From: Dryocola clanedunensis_A
GTDB lineage: Bacteria > Pseudomonadota > Gammaproteobacteria > Enterobacterales > Enterobacteriaceae
Length of the DNA stretch: 64,000 nt
Reading direction: 5' to 3' (one strand)
NCBI GenBank assembly: GCA_038405435.1
Contig: JBBYHZ010000007.1
Within the stretch, counting starts at the first letter, position 1, and the number at the start of each line of letters is the position of its first letter. The position numbers were made by a program, and so were the translations under genes. A model generated the notes under the pieces. The model was not told the origin of the DNA and did no database searches. It saw nothing but the letters and a program-made list of their open reading frames with translations. This document shows positions 45,453-52,979 of this stretch, one piece after another.

Positions 45453-45698
45453 GGTTCCGTTCACTTTGCGTCAGGTGGTATATGTTGCTGCCGAACCGGT
45501 GAACGACCAGAGGGTGTTCGCCGTCACACCCTCTGGGCTCCCGACTCCCGGCAATAAATCGCCACCTGCGGCGGTAAACCTCCATTTTTGGCTCCCTGTC
45601 CGGGTCGGTTGCGATTCGTTCCCGACGATCACAACCTCCAGCCGTTCCCGACGGCTGGACCCGGCCATGAAGCCAAAAATGGAGGCGATTTAAGCCGG
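45453..45698 (+). repeat. Structured element, copy A (possible structured RNA)
   Basis: This 246-bp unit can fold into seven helices. CGTTCAC/GTGAACG is at 45458-45464/45499-45505; a 10-bp stem is at 45507-45516/45527-45536; CCGGC with TAAATCGCC closes with GGCGATTTA and GCCGG (45548-45563/45684-45698). A 15-bp stem is at 45579-45593/45671-45685; CCGGGTC/GACCCGG is at 45600-45606/45658-45664. GGTTG..CAACC is at 45607-45636, and CCAGCCG-TTCCCGA-CGGCTGG at 45638-45658. Copy B downstream repeats the plan in inverted orientation with different stem sequences. Confidence 0.75.
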
Positions 45699-45740
45699 AC
45701 CCAACACCCTCGCGTCAACTTTCATGAATGACTTATCTCC

Positions 45741-45803
45741 GGTGTCGCTGTAGTTTTTAAAGCGATGAATTATCTGATGTGATTTTTAACTTAAAGCGAC
45801 ACC
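45741..45803. repeat. Inverted repeat between the two structured elements
   Basis: GGTGTCGCT (45741-45749) and AGCGACACC (45795-45803) form a 9-bp inverted repeat around an AT-rich 45-bp spacer. A related TGTCGCT also occurs near the left edge at 45407-45413, so this heptamer may mark the ends of the units. Confidence 0.55.
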
Positions 45804-45809
45804 CTGTTC

Positions 45810-46057
45810 CCGGCTTAAATCGCTCCGGTTTTTGCCCTTCAGGCGGGGTCACGTTGTCGGGAACAACGTGAGAGAGCGATCGTCTGGAACGAATCGCGAA
45901 CGACCCCGCATGTTGGGTAAAAACCGGAGTTTACCGCTTCAGCGGCGATTTATTTGCCGGGCGCCGGGGTCGCCAGGGGATTGGCGTAAATCCCCTGGCA
46001 CGTTCACCGTTCGCAACGGTAGCAGAGATAGCCAGACGGTCGGGTGAACGGAAAACC
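45810..46057 (-). repeat. Structured element, copy B (inverted relative to A)
   Basis: The reverse complement aligns with copy A over its whole length (248 versus 246 bp). CCGGC (45810-45814) plus TAAATCGC pair with GCGATTTA and GCCGG (45945-45960). A 15-bp stem with one G-U is at 45823-45837/45915-45929; GCGGGGTC/GACCCCGC is at 45843-45850/45902-45909. CACGTTG-TCGGGAA-CAACGTG is at 45850-45870; GCGATCGT/ACGAATCGC at 45876-45897; a 10-bp stem at 45972-45981/45990-45999; CGTTCACC/GGTGAACG at 46001-46008/46043-46050. Loops are conserved while the stems change in pairs. Confidence 0.75.
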
Positions 46058-46150
46058 AACCGGTTAATAGATCCCACCCTGACGTATAACCGGGGTAGGT
46101 TGTGACTAAGAGACAACTCCCCCATGGCGAGAGGGTTTGAGTGCGGGAAA

Positions 46151-46504
46151 TCACTCATCCAGCAGCGGCATAAAGCCGCCGTAGATCATGCGCTTGCCAT
46201 CAAAGGGCATCGATTCGCCAAATTCCTTCATGCGCGGATCGGACATCATTTTCGCATTGGCCGCGTCGCGCACCTCTTTTGAAGGATATTCAATCCAGCT
46301 GAAGACCACCTCTTCGTCATCGGTGGCCTTCACCGCCATGCGAAAATCGGTGAGCTTTCCGTCGGGCACGTCATCTGCCCAACACTCAACGATGCGCAGC
46401 GCGCCAAACTCCTTAAACAGCGGCGCCGCCCTGGCCGCCAGCTCCCGATAGGCGTCCTTACTGGCAGCGGGGACCGCTACGACAAAACCATCAACATAAT
46501 GCAT
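46151..46504 (-). CDS. ybaA: DUF1428-family protein YbaA
   Basis: This 117-residue protein matches E. coli YbaA almost end to end (YVDGFVVAVPA, FKEFGALRIVECW, GKRMIYGGF). It has a ferredoxin-like dimeric alpha/beta-barrel fold by family; its function is unknown. I chose the ATG at 46504 (MHYVDGFV); a longer in-frame start at 46564 is unsupported. In E. coli it lies between ylaB (pdeB) and ffs. Here norRVW separates it from pdeB, and a regulator cluster separates it from ffs. Confidence 0.95.
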   Translation of the reverse strand: MHYVDGFVVAVPAASKDAYRELAARAAPLFKEFGALRIVECWADDVPDGKLTDFRMAVKATDDEEVVFSWIEYPSKEVRDAANAKMMSDPRMKEFGESMPFDGKRMIYGGFMPLLDE

Positions 46505-46745
46505 TGTGACCTCCACGGGGTGGGGTGTACGGGCAGATAATTTCCACCCGTGATGATTACGCATGATAAGTGTAGTGGCTGAGGGGAAAGGCTGCTAACA
46601 GGTCGGCGATAATAATTATTTAATAAATATCTACTCTTTTATTGGACTCGCCTAATAATTGACAGAATTTGCCTGCTGGGGGAGAATATTTTCCCGTTGT
46701 TTATTTCTTATTCACTCAGTGTTAAAAATATCAGGTGCTAAAACC

Positions 46746-47387
46746 ATGAAAATATTATTCTACGATGACAATGAATTCTATAAGCATGGATTGCAATTAT
46801 ACCTCAATGAAGTCGTTTCAAAAGAATATGATTTAGAATTAGATATTACAACAATGCGCCCTGAAGAAGGGTCCGGCGGCAGCCATGATGTGGCGAGCGC
46901 TTTCGCCGATGCCGATATCATATTTAATGCTACGGACATTTACAGCCCGCTATATCCGAGGCTGATTGTCAAAAAGTTAAAAGCCCAACCCCTGTTGATA
47001 AACATAGCAAAAAATCGCCGAACCACGCGCACCAGGCCGATACTTGACTGCGTTAAAAATACTATTTCAATCGATCGGAAAATAAAATTTAATACCATCG
47101 GCTCACTGATTACTTCCGCACCGTTAATCAGCAGCAGATCCATGTGTAATAAAGAGCATCAGAATTGTAAAAAATGTTTTTCTGAAAAACTTTCAGCGCC
47201 GCAAAAGTTTATTGCGTCCTCTTTGCATCTTGGCCACAGCATCCAAAAAATATCAGCCGCGATGAATATTAAATACGGCTCAGTGAATGCTCATAAAAGA
47301 GCGATTATGCATACTTTCGATCTCAGAACGAACCGTGAACTCTCTCTGTTTTTAAAATATTACCATGAGATGACGCCGGTCGAATAA
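46746..47387 (+). CDS. LuxR-type (response-regulator-like) transcription factor
   Basis: This 213-residue protein has an N-terminal receiver-like part (MKILFYDDNEFYKHGLQLYL) and a C-terminal LuxR/FixJ-like HTH at about 150-210 (SIQKISAAMNIKYGSVNAHKR). The phospho-acceptor pattern of true receivers is not obvious, so it may be a pseudo-receiver. A cysteine group (CNKEHQNCKKC, C-x6-C-x2-C) just before the HTH is unusual. The gene is clearly more AT-rich than its neighbours, which suggests transfer. AGGTG precedes the ATG at 46746. The target is unknown. Confidence 0.75.
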   Translation: MKILFYDDNEFYKHGLQLYLNEVVSKEYDLELDITTMRPEEGSGGSHDVASAFADADIIFNATDIYSPLYPRLIVKKLKAQPLLINIAKNRRTTRTRPILDCVKNTISIDRKIKFNTIGSLITSAPLISSRSMCNKEHQNCKKCFSEKLSAPQKFIASSLHLGHSIQKISAAMNIKYGSVNAHKRAIMHTFDLRTNRELSLFLKYYHEMTPVE

Positions 47388-47411
47388 GTAAAACAGCGCC
47401 TTAGCGCCGGT

Positions 47412-48233
47412 TCAAAGTTTTAACAACATTTCATATTGCGTGATGGGATCCTGCCGATAGCCGCAGCTCAGATACAGCGGCGCCACCTGTTCAGGCACGG
47501 AAGCGGCCGTGGACAGCCCTGGAAAACGCTCCTGCAGCAGGGTAAGTATTTTTTTCGCTTTACCCTGGCCGCGCGCAGCGGGGGCAACGTAGAGCATACG
47601 TAGTTTAGATTGCTTAGCATGGGGAATGACCATCGCATAGGCCGCCTCGTCCAGCACCCAGGCTTTGCCCGGCAATTTATAGAGGGTTTCCGCAGCGCTA
47701 AGCCAGGGCAAACGCAACCGGCTGTCCGTCAGCATTTTCTTTGCCATCAGCAGCGGGTCGATTTCCACCAGCTCATCCGTCGTCCGGTATGCTCCCGACC
47801 CCGTTCCGTGAAAGCCAACCAGCGTTTGCTGCCGCACAAAGCCCATGCGTTCGTAAAGGGCAATGCCGCTGTCGTTACCGACGATCACTTCCAGCCAGAA
47901 ATTTTTGTCACCGCGCAGGCGCGCGGCATCGATGAGCTGCTGGATAAACCGCTTGCCGTACCCCTGCCCCCGAAGCTCCGGGCGAATAGCAAAAGCCGCA
48001 AGGCGGCAGGTTTGGCCGCGTCGGGTAATCAGCGCCAGCGCCTTCGGCTCGCCGTCCTGCAGCCAGACAACGCTGTCGTTGAGGCTGATATCTTCTGAAG
48101 CAAAACGCGTGGCGAAGGTTTCGCCATCAATCGTGAACGACACCAGATAGCCTTCAAAGCAGTGGGACAGGATGTCCGCCAGCTGATAGCTGTTCCAGTT
48201 CGCTGCCGCTTTACTCACCACCGGGCTGTGCAT
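47412..48233 (-). CDS. Tandem GNAT-domain N-acetyltransferase
   Basis: This protein of about 273 residues has two GNAT-like halves. The first has the acetyl-CoA loop RGQGYGKRF and the C-terminal ALYERMGF. The second has RGQGKAKKI and PLYLSCGY. The substrate is unknown. GAGGTG lies 4-6 bases before the ATG at 48233; in-frame ATGs at 48236 and 48245 are alternatives. It is convergent with the LuxR-type gene. Confidence 0.8.
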   Translation of the reverse strand: MHSPVVSKAAANWNSYQLADILSHCFEGYLVSFTIDGETFATRFASEDISLNDSVVWLQDGEPKALALITRRGQTCRLAAFAIRPELRGQGYGKRFIQQLIDAARLRGDKNFWLEVIVGNDSGIALYERMGFVRQQTLVGFHGTGSGAYRTTDELVEIDPLLMAKKMLTDSRLRLPWLSAAETLYKLPGKAWVLDEAAYAMVIPHAKQSKLRMLYVAPAARGQGKAKKILTLLQERFPGLSTAASVPEQVAPLYLSCGYRQDPITQYEMLLKL

Positions 48234-48329
48234 CATGCACCTCATTTAATAAAGAGATTTACTTTCAGTAAGATAAACATAGCCCGAGAAACGGATAGCG
48301 TGAATTTTTTTGCTGTTGCGGGCTGCGGG

Positions 48330-48947
48330 TTACGGCACTACCTCTGGCTGTGCGGGCGGATTTTTTATCACGGCGGTAATGCGAAACCACGGCAGGCACA
48401 GCTGTATCAGCGGGCCGATGGCGAGCGCATAAAGTACGGTGCCCACGCCCAGCGTGCCGCCCATCATCCAGCCGGAAATCAGTACTGTCACCTCAATTGC
48501 CGTGCGCACGCTGCGAACCGACCAGCCGGTGCGGGCGTTGATACCGGTCATCAGGCCATCTCGCGGGCCGGAGCCAAACCCTGCGCCGATATACATTCCC
48601 GTAGCAATGGCGTTTACGGCCACGGCGGACAGCAGCAGAATGCTGCGGGCAGCAAGCGACTCCAGCGGCGGCATCATTGCCAGCGCGGCATCTGCCGCCA
48701 GGCCCAGCACAATCACATTGCTGATGGTGCCCAGCCCCGGCCTTTGGCGAAGGGGGATCCACAGCAGCAGCACCAGCGCGCCCACCAGAATCATCACCAT
48801 GCCGATATTAAGAGAGAAAATCTTCGCCACGCCGAGGTGGAAGACATTCCACGGGTCCGCGCCCAGATCGGCGCGCACGAACATCGCCGTTGAGACACCG
48901 TAAAGCACCAGCCCGATATACAGCTGTAATAGCCGACGCATCATCAT
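48330..48947 (-). CDS. YczE/YyaS/YitT-family membrane protein
   Basis: This 205-residue integral membrane protein has about five helices and the family patterns LYGVSTAMFVRADLGADPWNV and GAGFGSGPRDGLMTG. Its function is unknown. Family members (Bacillus YczE) are typically next to a MocR-type regulator gene, as here. The start at 48947 has GGAGTAG upstream, and two further ATG codons follow directly. It is divergent from the regulator. Confidence 0.85.
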   Translation of the reverse strand: MMMRRLLQLYIGLVLYGVSTAMFVRADLGADPWNVFHLGVAKIFSLNIGMVMILVGALVLLLWIPLRQRPGLGTISNVIVLGLAADAALAMMPPLESLAARSILLLSAVAVNAIATGMYIGAGFGSGPRDGLMTGINARTGWSVRSVRTAIEVTVLISGWMMGGTLGVGTVLYALAIGPLIQLCLPWFRITAVIKNPPAQPEVVP

Positions 48948-48987
48948 TTTATCTACTCCATCTGATCCTGTGGCTTTACTTTCCGCC

Positions 48988-49031
48988 AAAGCGGACTGAA
49001 TATTAAGGTCCAGTTATCATAAAGTGGACTG
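48988..49031. promoter_or_regulatory. Candidate MocR operator: repeated AAAG(C/T)GGACTG
   Basis: AAAGCGGACTG (48988-48998) and AAAGTGGACTG (49021-49031) are direct repeats spaced 33 bp, three helical turns. An inverted partial copy AGGTCCAGTT lies at 49006-49015. The second repeat ends two bases before the regulator's ATG. MocR proteins of the YczR type usually bind direct repeats in the divergent promoter, so autoregulation and control of the YczE-like gene are likely. Confidence 0.7.
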
Positions 49032-49033
49032 CT

Positions 49034-50464
49034 ATGGCACAGCGCAGAACCGGCACGACGTCACTGATCAAATTACTGGGCCACTGGCATCAGCCCCTGC
49101 CCCGCACGCCCGTTTACCGCCAGCTGGCTGATGGCTTACGCCTGCTGATCCTCGACGGCAGGCTGCCGCTGGAGTGCCGCCTGCCCGGCGAACGTGAGCT
49201 GGCAGCCGCCCTTGGCGTCAGCCGAACTACGGTGGCGACGGCTCTGGCCCTGCTGCGCGACGAGGGGTATTTAGCCAGCCGCCAGGGATCCGGCTCGGTA
49301 ACTATGCTGCCGGAAAGCGGGAACAGCGTTTCGCCGCTGCCGGGTATGGCCCCGATACTGGACCTCTCCGTCGCCGCGCTCCCCGCAGGCCCGGAGATCC
49401 ATCATGCCTATTCCAATGCGCTCATCGCCCTGCCCGAACATATGGGTTCCAGCGGCTACGATCAGCAGGGCTTAGTCGAGCTGCGTGAGGTGATTGCCCG
49501 TGGCTATGCCGCCAGGGGCCTGCCTACCTCCGCGGATCAGATCATGCTGGTGAACGGAGCCGTAAGCGGCTTTGGCCTGATTCTGCGTCTGTTAACAGGA
49601 CCGGGTGACCGGGTTGTTATCGATCATCCGACCTACCCGATGGCCCTCGAAGCGATCAAAGGCGCCTCCTGCCGCCCGGTGTCCGTCAGCCTGCCGGATC
49701 GGGGCTGGGATACGGATGGCCTTGCCGCCACCATCGCGCAGACTTCTCCCCGCCTGGCCTATCTGATCCCAGATTTTCACAACCCTACCGGGCGCTGTAT
49801 GGATACCGCCACGCGGGCAGCGGTGGCAGAGATTGCCGCCCGCACCCGTACGACGATCGTGGTAGACGAAACGATGGTTGATTTATGGTTCGATGCGCCG
49901 CCGCCCCCGCCCCTGGCCGCATTCGATTCCTCGGACAATGTCATCACGCTTGGCTCGGCGGGCAAAAGCTTCTGGGGCGGATTACGCCTGGGCTGGATCC
50001 GCGCGTCAGCCAGAACCATCGCCTCGCTGGCCCAGGTCAGGAACTCGCTGGATCTGGGCACGCCCGTTCTGGAACAGCTGGCCGCCATCCACCTGTTCAA
50101 CGAGGCCGAAAGTTTTTTACCCCAGCGCAGGGAGATGCTGCGCCGCAATCAGCAAAGCTGTAGCGAAGCGATAAGCGACCTCTTCCCCGACTGGCGGATA
50201 CTCAACGCCCCTCAGGGCGGCCTCTCGCTGTGGATTGAGCTTTCCCGGCCTCTGGCGACTCTTTTCGCCGCCAGCAGCGAATCCATTGGTATACGCATCG
50301 GAGCAGGCCCGCGTTTTGGCACCGAGGGCGCGTTCGAAAGATTTCTGAGAATGCCGTATACCCTTGAACCCACGCTGATGCGCAACGCCCTGGAACGGCT
50401 ACAGCCCGGCTGGCAATATCTGCTTCGGGAACGAGCAAATAGTTCGCGTGGAATGCTGGTTTAA
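49034..50464 (+). CDS. MocR-type regulator (GntR HTH fused to aminotransferase fold)
   Basis: This 476-residue protein has a GntR winged HTH at about 25-95 (LPGERELAAALGVSRTTVATALALL) and a fold-type I aminotransferase domain at about 115-460. The PLP lysine is K311 in GSAGKSFWGGLRLGW, and an Asp in IPDFHNPTGR helps form the cofactor pocket. Members sense PLP or amino compounds. It is of the YczR subgroup, judged by its divergent YczE-like neighbour; target genes beyond that are unknown. Confidence 0.88.
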   Translation: MAQRRTGTTSLIKLLGHWHQPLPRTPVYRQLADGLRLLILDGRLPLECRLPGERELAAALGVSRTTVATALALLRDEGYLASRQGSGSVTMLPESGNSVSPLPGMAPILDLSVAALPAGPEIHHAYSNALIALPEHMGSSGYDQQGLVELREVIARGYAARGLPTSADQIMLVNGAVSGFGLILRLLTGPGDRVVIDHPTYPMALEAIKGASCRPVSVSLPDRGWDTDGLAATIAQTSPRLAYLIPDFHNPTGRCMDTATRAAVAEIAARTRTTIVVDETMVDLWFDAPPPPPLAAFDSSDNVITLGSAGKSFWGGLRLGWIRASARTIASLAQVRNSLDLGTPVLEQLAAIHLFNEAESFLPQRREMLRRNQQSCSEAISDLFPDWRILNAPQGGLSLWIELSRPLATLFAASSESIGIRIGAGPRFGTEGAFERFLRMPYTLEPTLMRNALERLQPGWQYLLRERANSSRGMLV

Positions 50465-50611
50465 GATTTGAATGCTGATATTAATGGCTGCGGGATACTG
50501 ATTTATTTCGCAGCCACCGGTAATAATTAAAAAAGGGGAGATCTTTGCGCAAACAAGGAGTCTGCTTGCGCAATATTTCAAGCACTCATCGGAAAAGCTG
50601 AGCTGTAAAAA

Positions 50612-51235
50612 TTAGTCGGGCAGATTGTTAATCTTCAGCTGATAGCCGCCGCGTTCATAATCAATATAATTGTTACGCTTCAGAGTGGTGATAACGTTAA
50701 GAATACTGCTGCGAGATAAACCGGTGCGCTCCTGAATGTAGTTCAAAATATTCACCCTGTGTTTTCTTTCCGGGGGCAGCTGGTCTAATTCGTGAAGATA
50801 ATTGTGCACCACCGGAGGCGTACGCTGATTGACTATCTGCAGGTCCCGATGGAGCATACCGGCGGTATGCCAGGAACAAAGTTTTGCCACTTCCTGCCAG
50901 AGCTGCAGCCGGTCTATCTCCGGCACAGCCTGCGCCACGTCTACGCATATCAGCGTGCAGTCCGTTTCGGCACGCAGCAGATTGCACTGCATGGGAATAA
51001 ACATTTCCGTGAAACCAAATATGTGCGGCTGATTAGTCGTACCCAGCAGTAAACCGTCCGCAATCCTCAGTACGGACATCTCACCGCGTAGCAGCAGATA
51101 CAAATAAGACGTTTCTTTTGTCCGCCAGCCTATTCTTTTGCGCGCGCTGACGTTTACTTTTTCTCCCAGTGGTCTCAGCGCGTCGATAAGCTTGATAATT
51201 TCCTCATCGGGACGTGCCGGTGAAGTTAACACCAT
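50612..51235 (-). CDS. IprA-family (Crp-like) winged-helix regulator
   Basis: This 207-residue protein resembles E. coli IprA/YaiV in length and layout: an N-terminal cNMP-binding-like beta-barrel (YLYLLLRGEMSVLRIADG) and a C-terminal winged HTH (YIQERTGLSRSSILNVITTLKRNNYI). IprA proteins affect oxidative-stress resistance in Salmonella. The start at 51235 is an ATG 8 bases after GAGG; the TTG two codons upstream is less likely. The gene is AT-rich at its borders and lies between the MocR gene and ffs. Confidence 0.82.
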   Translation of the reverse strand: MVLTSPARPDEEIIKLIDALRPLGEKVNVSARKRIGWRTKETSYLYLLLRGEMSVLRIADGLLLGTTNQPHIFGFTEMFIPMQCNLLRAETDCTLICVDVAQAVPEIDRLQLWQEVAKLCSWHTAGMLHRDLQIVNQRTPPVVHNYLHELDQLPPERKHRVNILNYIQERTGLSRSSILNVITTLKRNNYIDYERGGYQLKINNLPD

Positions 51236-51568
51236 CTTCAATTCCTCTTTAACGCTAATAATAATGCCAAATAAAAAAACCAGCCTGAGTATATATTGAA
51301 GACCTGTTCATTTCAGCCCGTGATATTTATCATTGGCGATCATTAATGATAATTTTGCATAAACCAGCATGATTTTCATACGATCGGCAAGAATAGTCTG
51401 AAGAGTCATTCACCGGGTAATAATCACATGAGAAAGTTAATTAATCTGCTGGAGATAAAAGAGTAATTAAGTGAATTTTAGAAGAGATATAAAAATTAAA
51501 TGCAGACGTTATTTTTGCGCGAAGCAAAGGGTAAAGAGGGTAACAACGAAGCAAACGGGAGCAGAATT
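51236..51568. other. AT-rich gap between the IprA-type gene and ffs
   Basis: This is about 333 bases without a supported gene. It holds the upstream region of the IprA-type gene and the region past the 3' end of ffs. Its AT content is higher than in the rest of the window. No convincing promoter, repeat or terminator could be picked. Confidence 0.5.
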
Positions 51569-51682
51569 GGGTGGGGGCCCTGCCAGCTACATCCCGGCAC
51601 ACACGTCACCTGCTGCGGCTGCTTCCTTCCGGATCTGACCGAGTTCACAAGTTAGTGTTGCGGGAGAACCAACAGGGCCCCC
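51569..51682 (-). ncRNA. ffs: 4.5S RNA of the signal recognition particle
   Basis: The minus strand gives a 114-nt RNA beginning GGGGGCCCTGTTGG and ending CCCCCACCC, exactly the size of E. coli 4.5S RNA. The SRP core is conserved: TCCGGAAGGAAGCAGCC holds the GGAA tetraloop and the Ffh-binding symmetric loop. The terminal arms GGGGGCCCTG and CAGGGCCCCC pair. With Ffh it targets membrane proteins to the translocon. The location beside ybaZ is as in E. coli. Confidence 0.97.
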
Positions 51683-51846
51683 ATTGAGAGCATCAGTTCC
51701 CTGACGCGCTGGCGCATTATCCATGTTGACCCCGGCAATTGCAAGCCGCCCGCGGTCAGGTGTTGGTTTCTTGCGCAATCGACGTTTTTCTTTGCCCGTG
51801 GCCCGTCGACGATTATGCTTAGCGATGCCGTATTAAGGAGTTAGCG

Positions 51847-52158
51847 ATGGATAATCACGATTCTTTCCCGCAGCGGGTTTACCAGATCATAGCCGCCATT
51901 CCCGAAGGCCATGTCACTACCTACGGTGACGTGGCCCTGCTCGCGGGCTCTCCCCGTGCGGCACGCCAGGTGGGAGGCGTACTGAAGCGTTTACCGGAGG
52001 GAAGCAGGCTCCCCTGGCATCGGGTGGTTAATCGCCATGGCATTATTTCCCTGACCGGGCCGGATTTACAGCGCCAGCGTCAGGCCCTGCTCTCTGAGGG
52101 GGTGATGGTTTCCGGGGATGGGCACATCGATATGCAGCGTTACCGCTGGAACTATTAA
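51847..52158 (+). CDS. ybaZ: Alkyltransferase-like protein (ATL)
   Basis: This protein binds O6-alkylguanine in DNA and flags it for nucleotide excision repair without removing the alkyl group. The 103 residues match the conserved part of E. coli YbaZ. The active-site PCHR of alkyltransferases is PWHRVV, the Trp-for-Cys change that defines ATL proteins. The HTH AARQVGGVLKRLP is present. GGAG lies 6 bases before the ATG; the E. coli annotation begins further upstream, but no equivalent start exists here. Confidence 0.95.
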   Translation: MDNHDSFPQRVYQIIAAIPEGHVTTYGDVALLAGSPRAARQVGGVLKRLPEGSRLPWHRVVNRHGIISLTGPDLQRQRQALLSEGVMVSGDGHIDMQRYRWNY

Positions 52159-52160
52159 GT

Positions 52161-52181
52161 AAAACGCCCCTTGCGGGGCGC
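52161..52181 (-). terminator. Intrinsic terminator of ybaY
   Basis: On the minus strand GCGCCCC-GCAA-GGGGCG is followed by TTTT. It sits between the convergent ybaZ and ybaY genes and could work in both directions, although the T-run favours ybaY. Confidence 0.85.
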
Positions 52182-52187
52182 TTAGTG

Positions 52188-52763
52188 TCAGTACGTGGTT
52201 GGAGCAGGAACCGCAGAAGATGGGGTGACCTGCGTTGGCGACGTTGATGGCACGGTGGTTACCGCCCCGCCTCCGGTCTGCACAGGGACCGCCGTTTGCT
52301 GAACAGGAACCAGCGTCAGATCCGCTTTCGTCCCGCCCTGATTGATCACCGGCTGAATGGTATCGGTGATAAACACCAGCTTATCGTTCACGGTGATGGC
52401 CGCACTCAGGATGATGCGTGCGTTAGGCTGGATGTCCGCCGGGTTAAACGGCAGCACGAAGCTAAACGGTGCCTGCTTCCCTTCGGTACGGGTGACCTTC
52501 TGGGCCAGTATCTTAGACGGCGCATCCGCAAGGGATGCGTCAGACAGCGTTACCGTCAGCACCGCATCCGGTGGCAGCGCAACTTTCTGGCGGATCCAGG
52601 CTGTACCGGTCACGCTTGGCTGTGCAATCGTCGATTGAGCATTAGCTCCCGCTGACGTTGTCGAGGCGGCAGGTGCCGGGGTTGGAATATCCGCAGACTT
52701 CTGCGCACATCCTGCCAGTGCAACCGCAACGACTAAACCACTTAACATTGGCACAAGTTTCAT
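52188..52763 (-). CDS. ybaY: YbaY/HslJ-type lipoprotein
   Basis: This 191-residue lipoprotein (E. coli about 190) has the lipobox LAGC. A YscW-like beta domain covers about residues 50-150 (GTAWIRQKVALPPDAVLTVTL). The C-terminal tail is low-complexity and rich in Thr, Val and Pro. E. coli YbaY is glucose-responsive; its function is unclear. I chose ATG 52763, with AAGGAG upstream; the longer reading to 52811 has no ribosome site. Confidence 0.94.
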   Translation of the reverse strand: MKLVPMLSGLVVAVALAGCAQKSADIPTPAPAASTTSAGANAQSTIAQPSVTGTAWIRQKVALPPDAVLTVTLSDASLADAPSKILAQKVTRTEGKQAPFSFVLPFNPADIQPNARIILSAAITVNDKLVFITDTIQPVINQGGTKADLTLVPVQQTAVPVQTGGGAVTTVPSTSPTQVTPSSAVPAPTTY

Positions 52764-52979
52764 TGATTTGTTCTCCTTATTATCAATGCGTTTGCGGGCG
52801 CGGTGTCCCACAAGTAATGAGCGGTGAAAACATGCTTATCAGGCTAAGTGTGGCACATATAACTGAATTTTGCCTGGAACGGCGGATCTCATCAGGTCGG
52901 GCCACTACGGGATTAATGTCGCTGACCTGTTATAATCAGGCTGGTTACCGGCCCGTTATCACTATTTCGAGGAAGTTCT

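Noticed and set aside
45406..45693. 95-codon plus-strand ORF after norW
   Set aside because: It runs straight through the paired helices of structured copy A, its product is low-complexity with many Pro, Arg and Ser, and copy B does not keep an equivalent reading frame. The structure explains the open frame better.
45453..46057. Integron attC sites or a CRISPR array as explanation for the repeats
   Set aside because: There are no cassettes, no integrase and no regular short direct repeats with spacers. The two units are inverted and each is about 246 bp.
45832..46158. Several 65-75-codon ORFs on both strands over copy B
   Set aside because: They overlap each other in different frames, have no ribosome sites and cover the hairpins of copy B.
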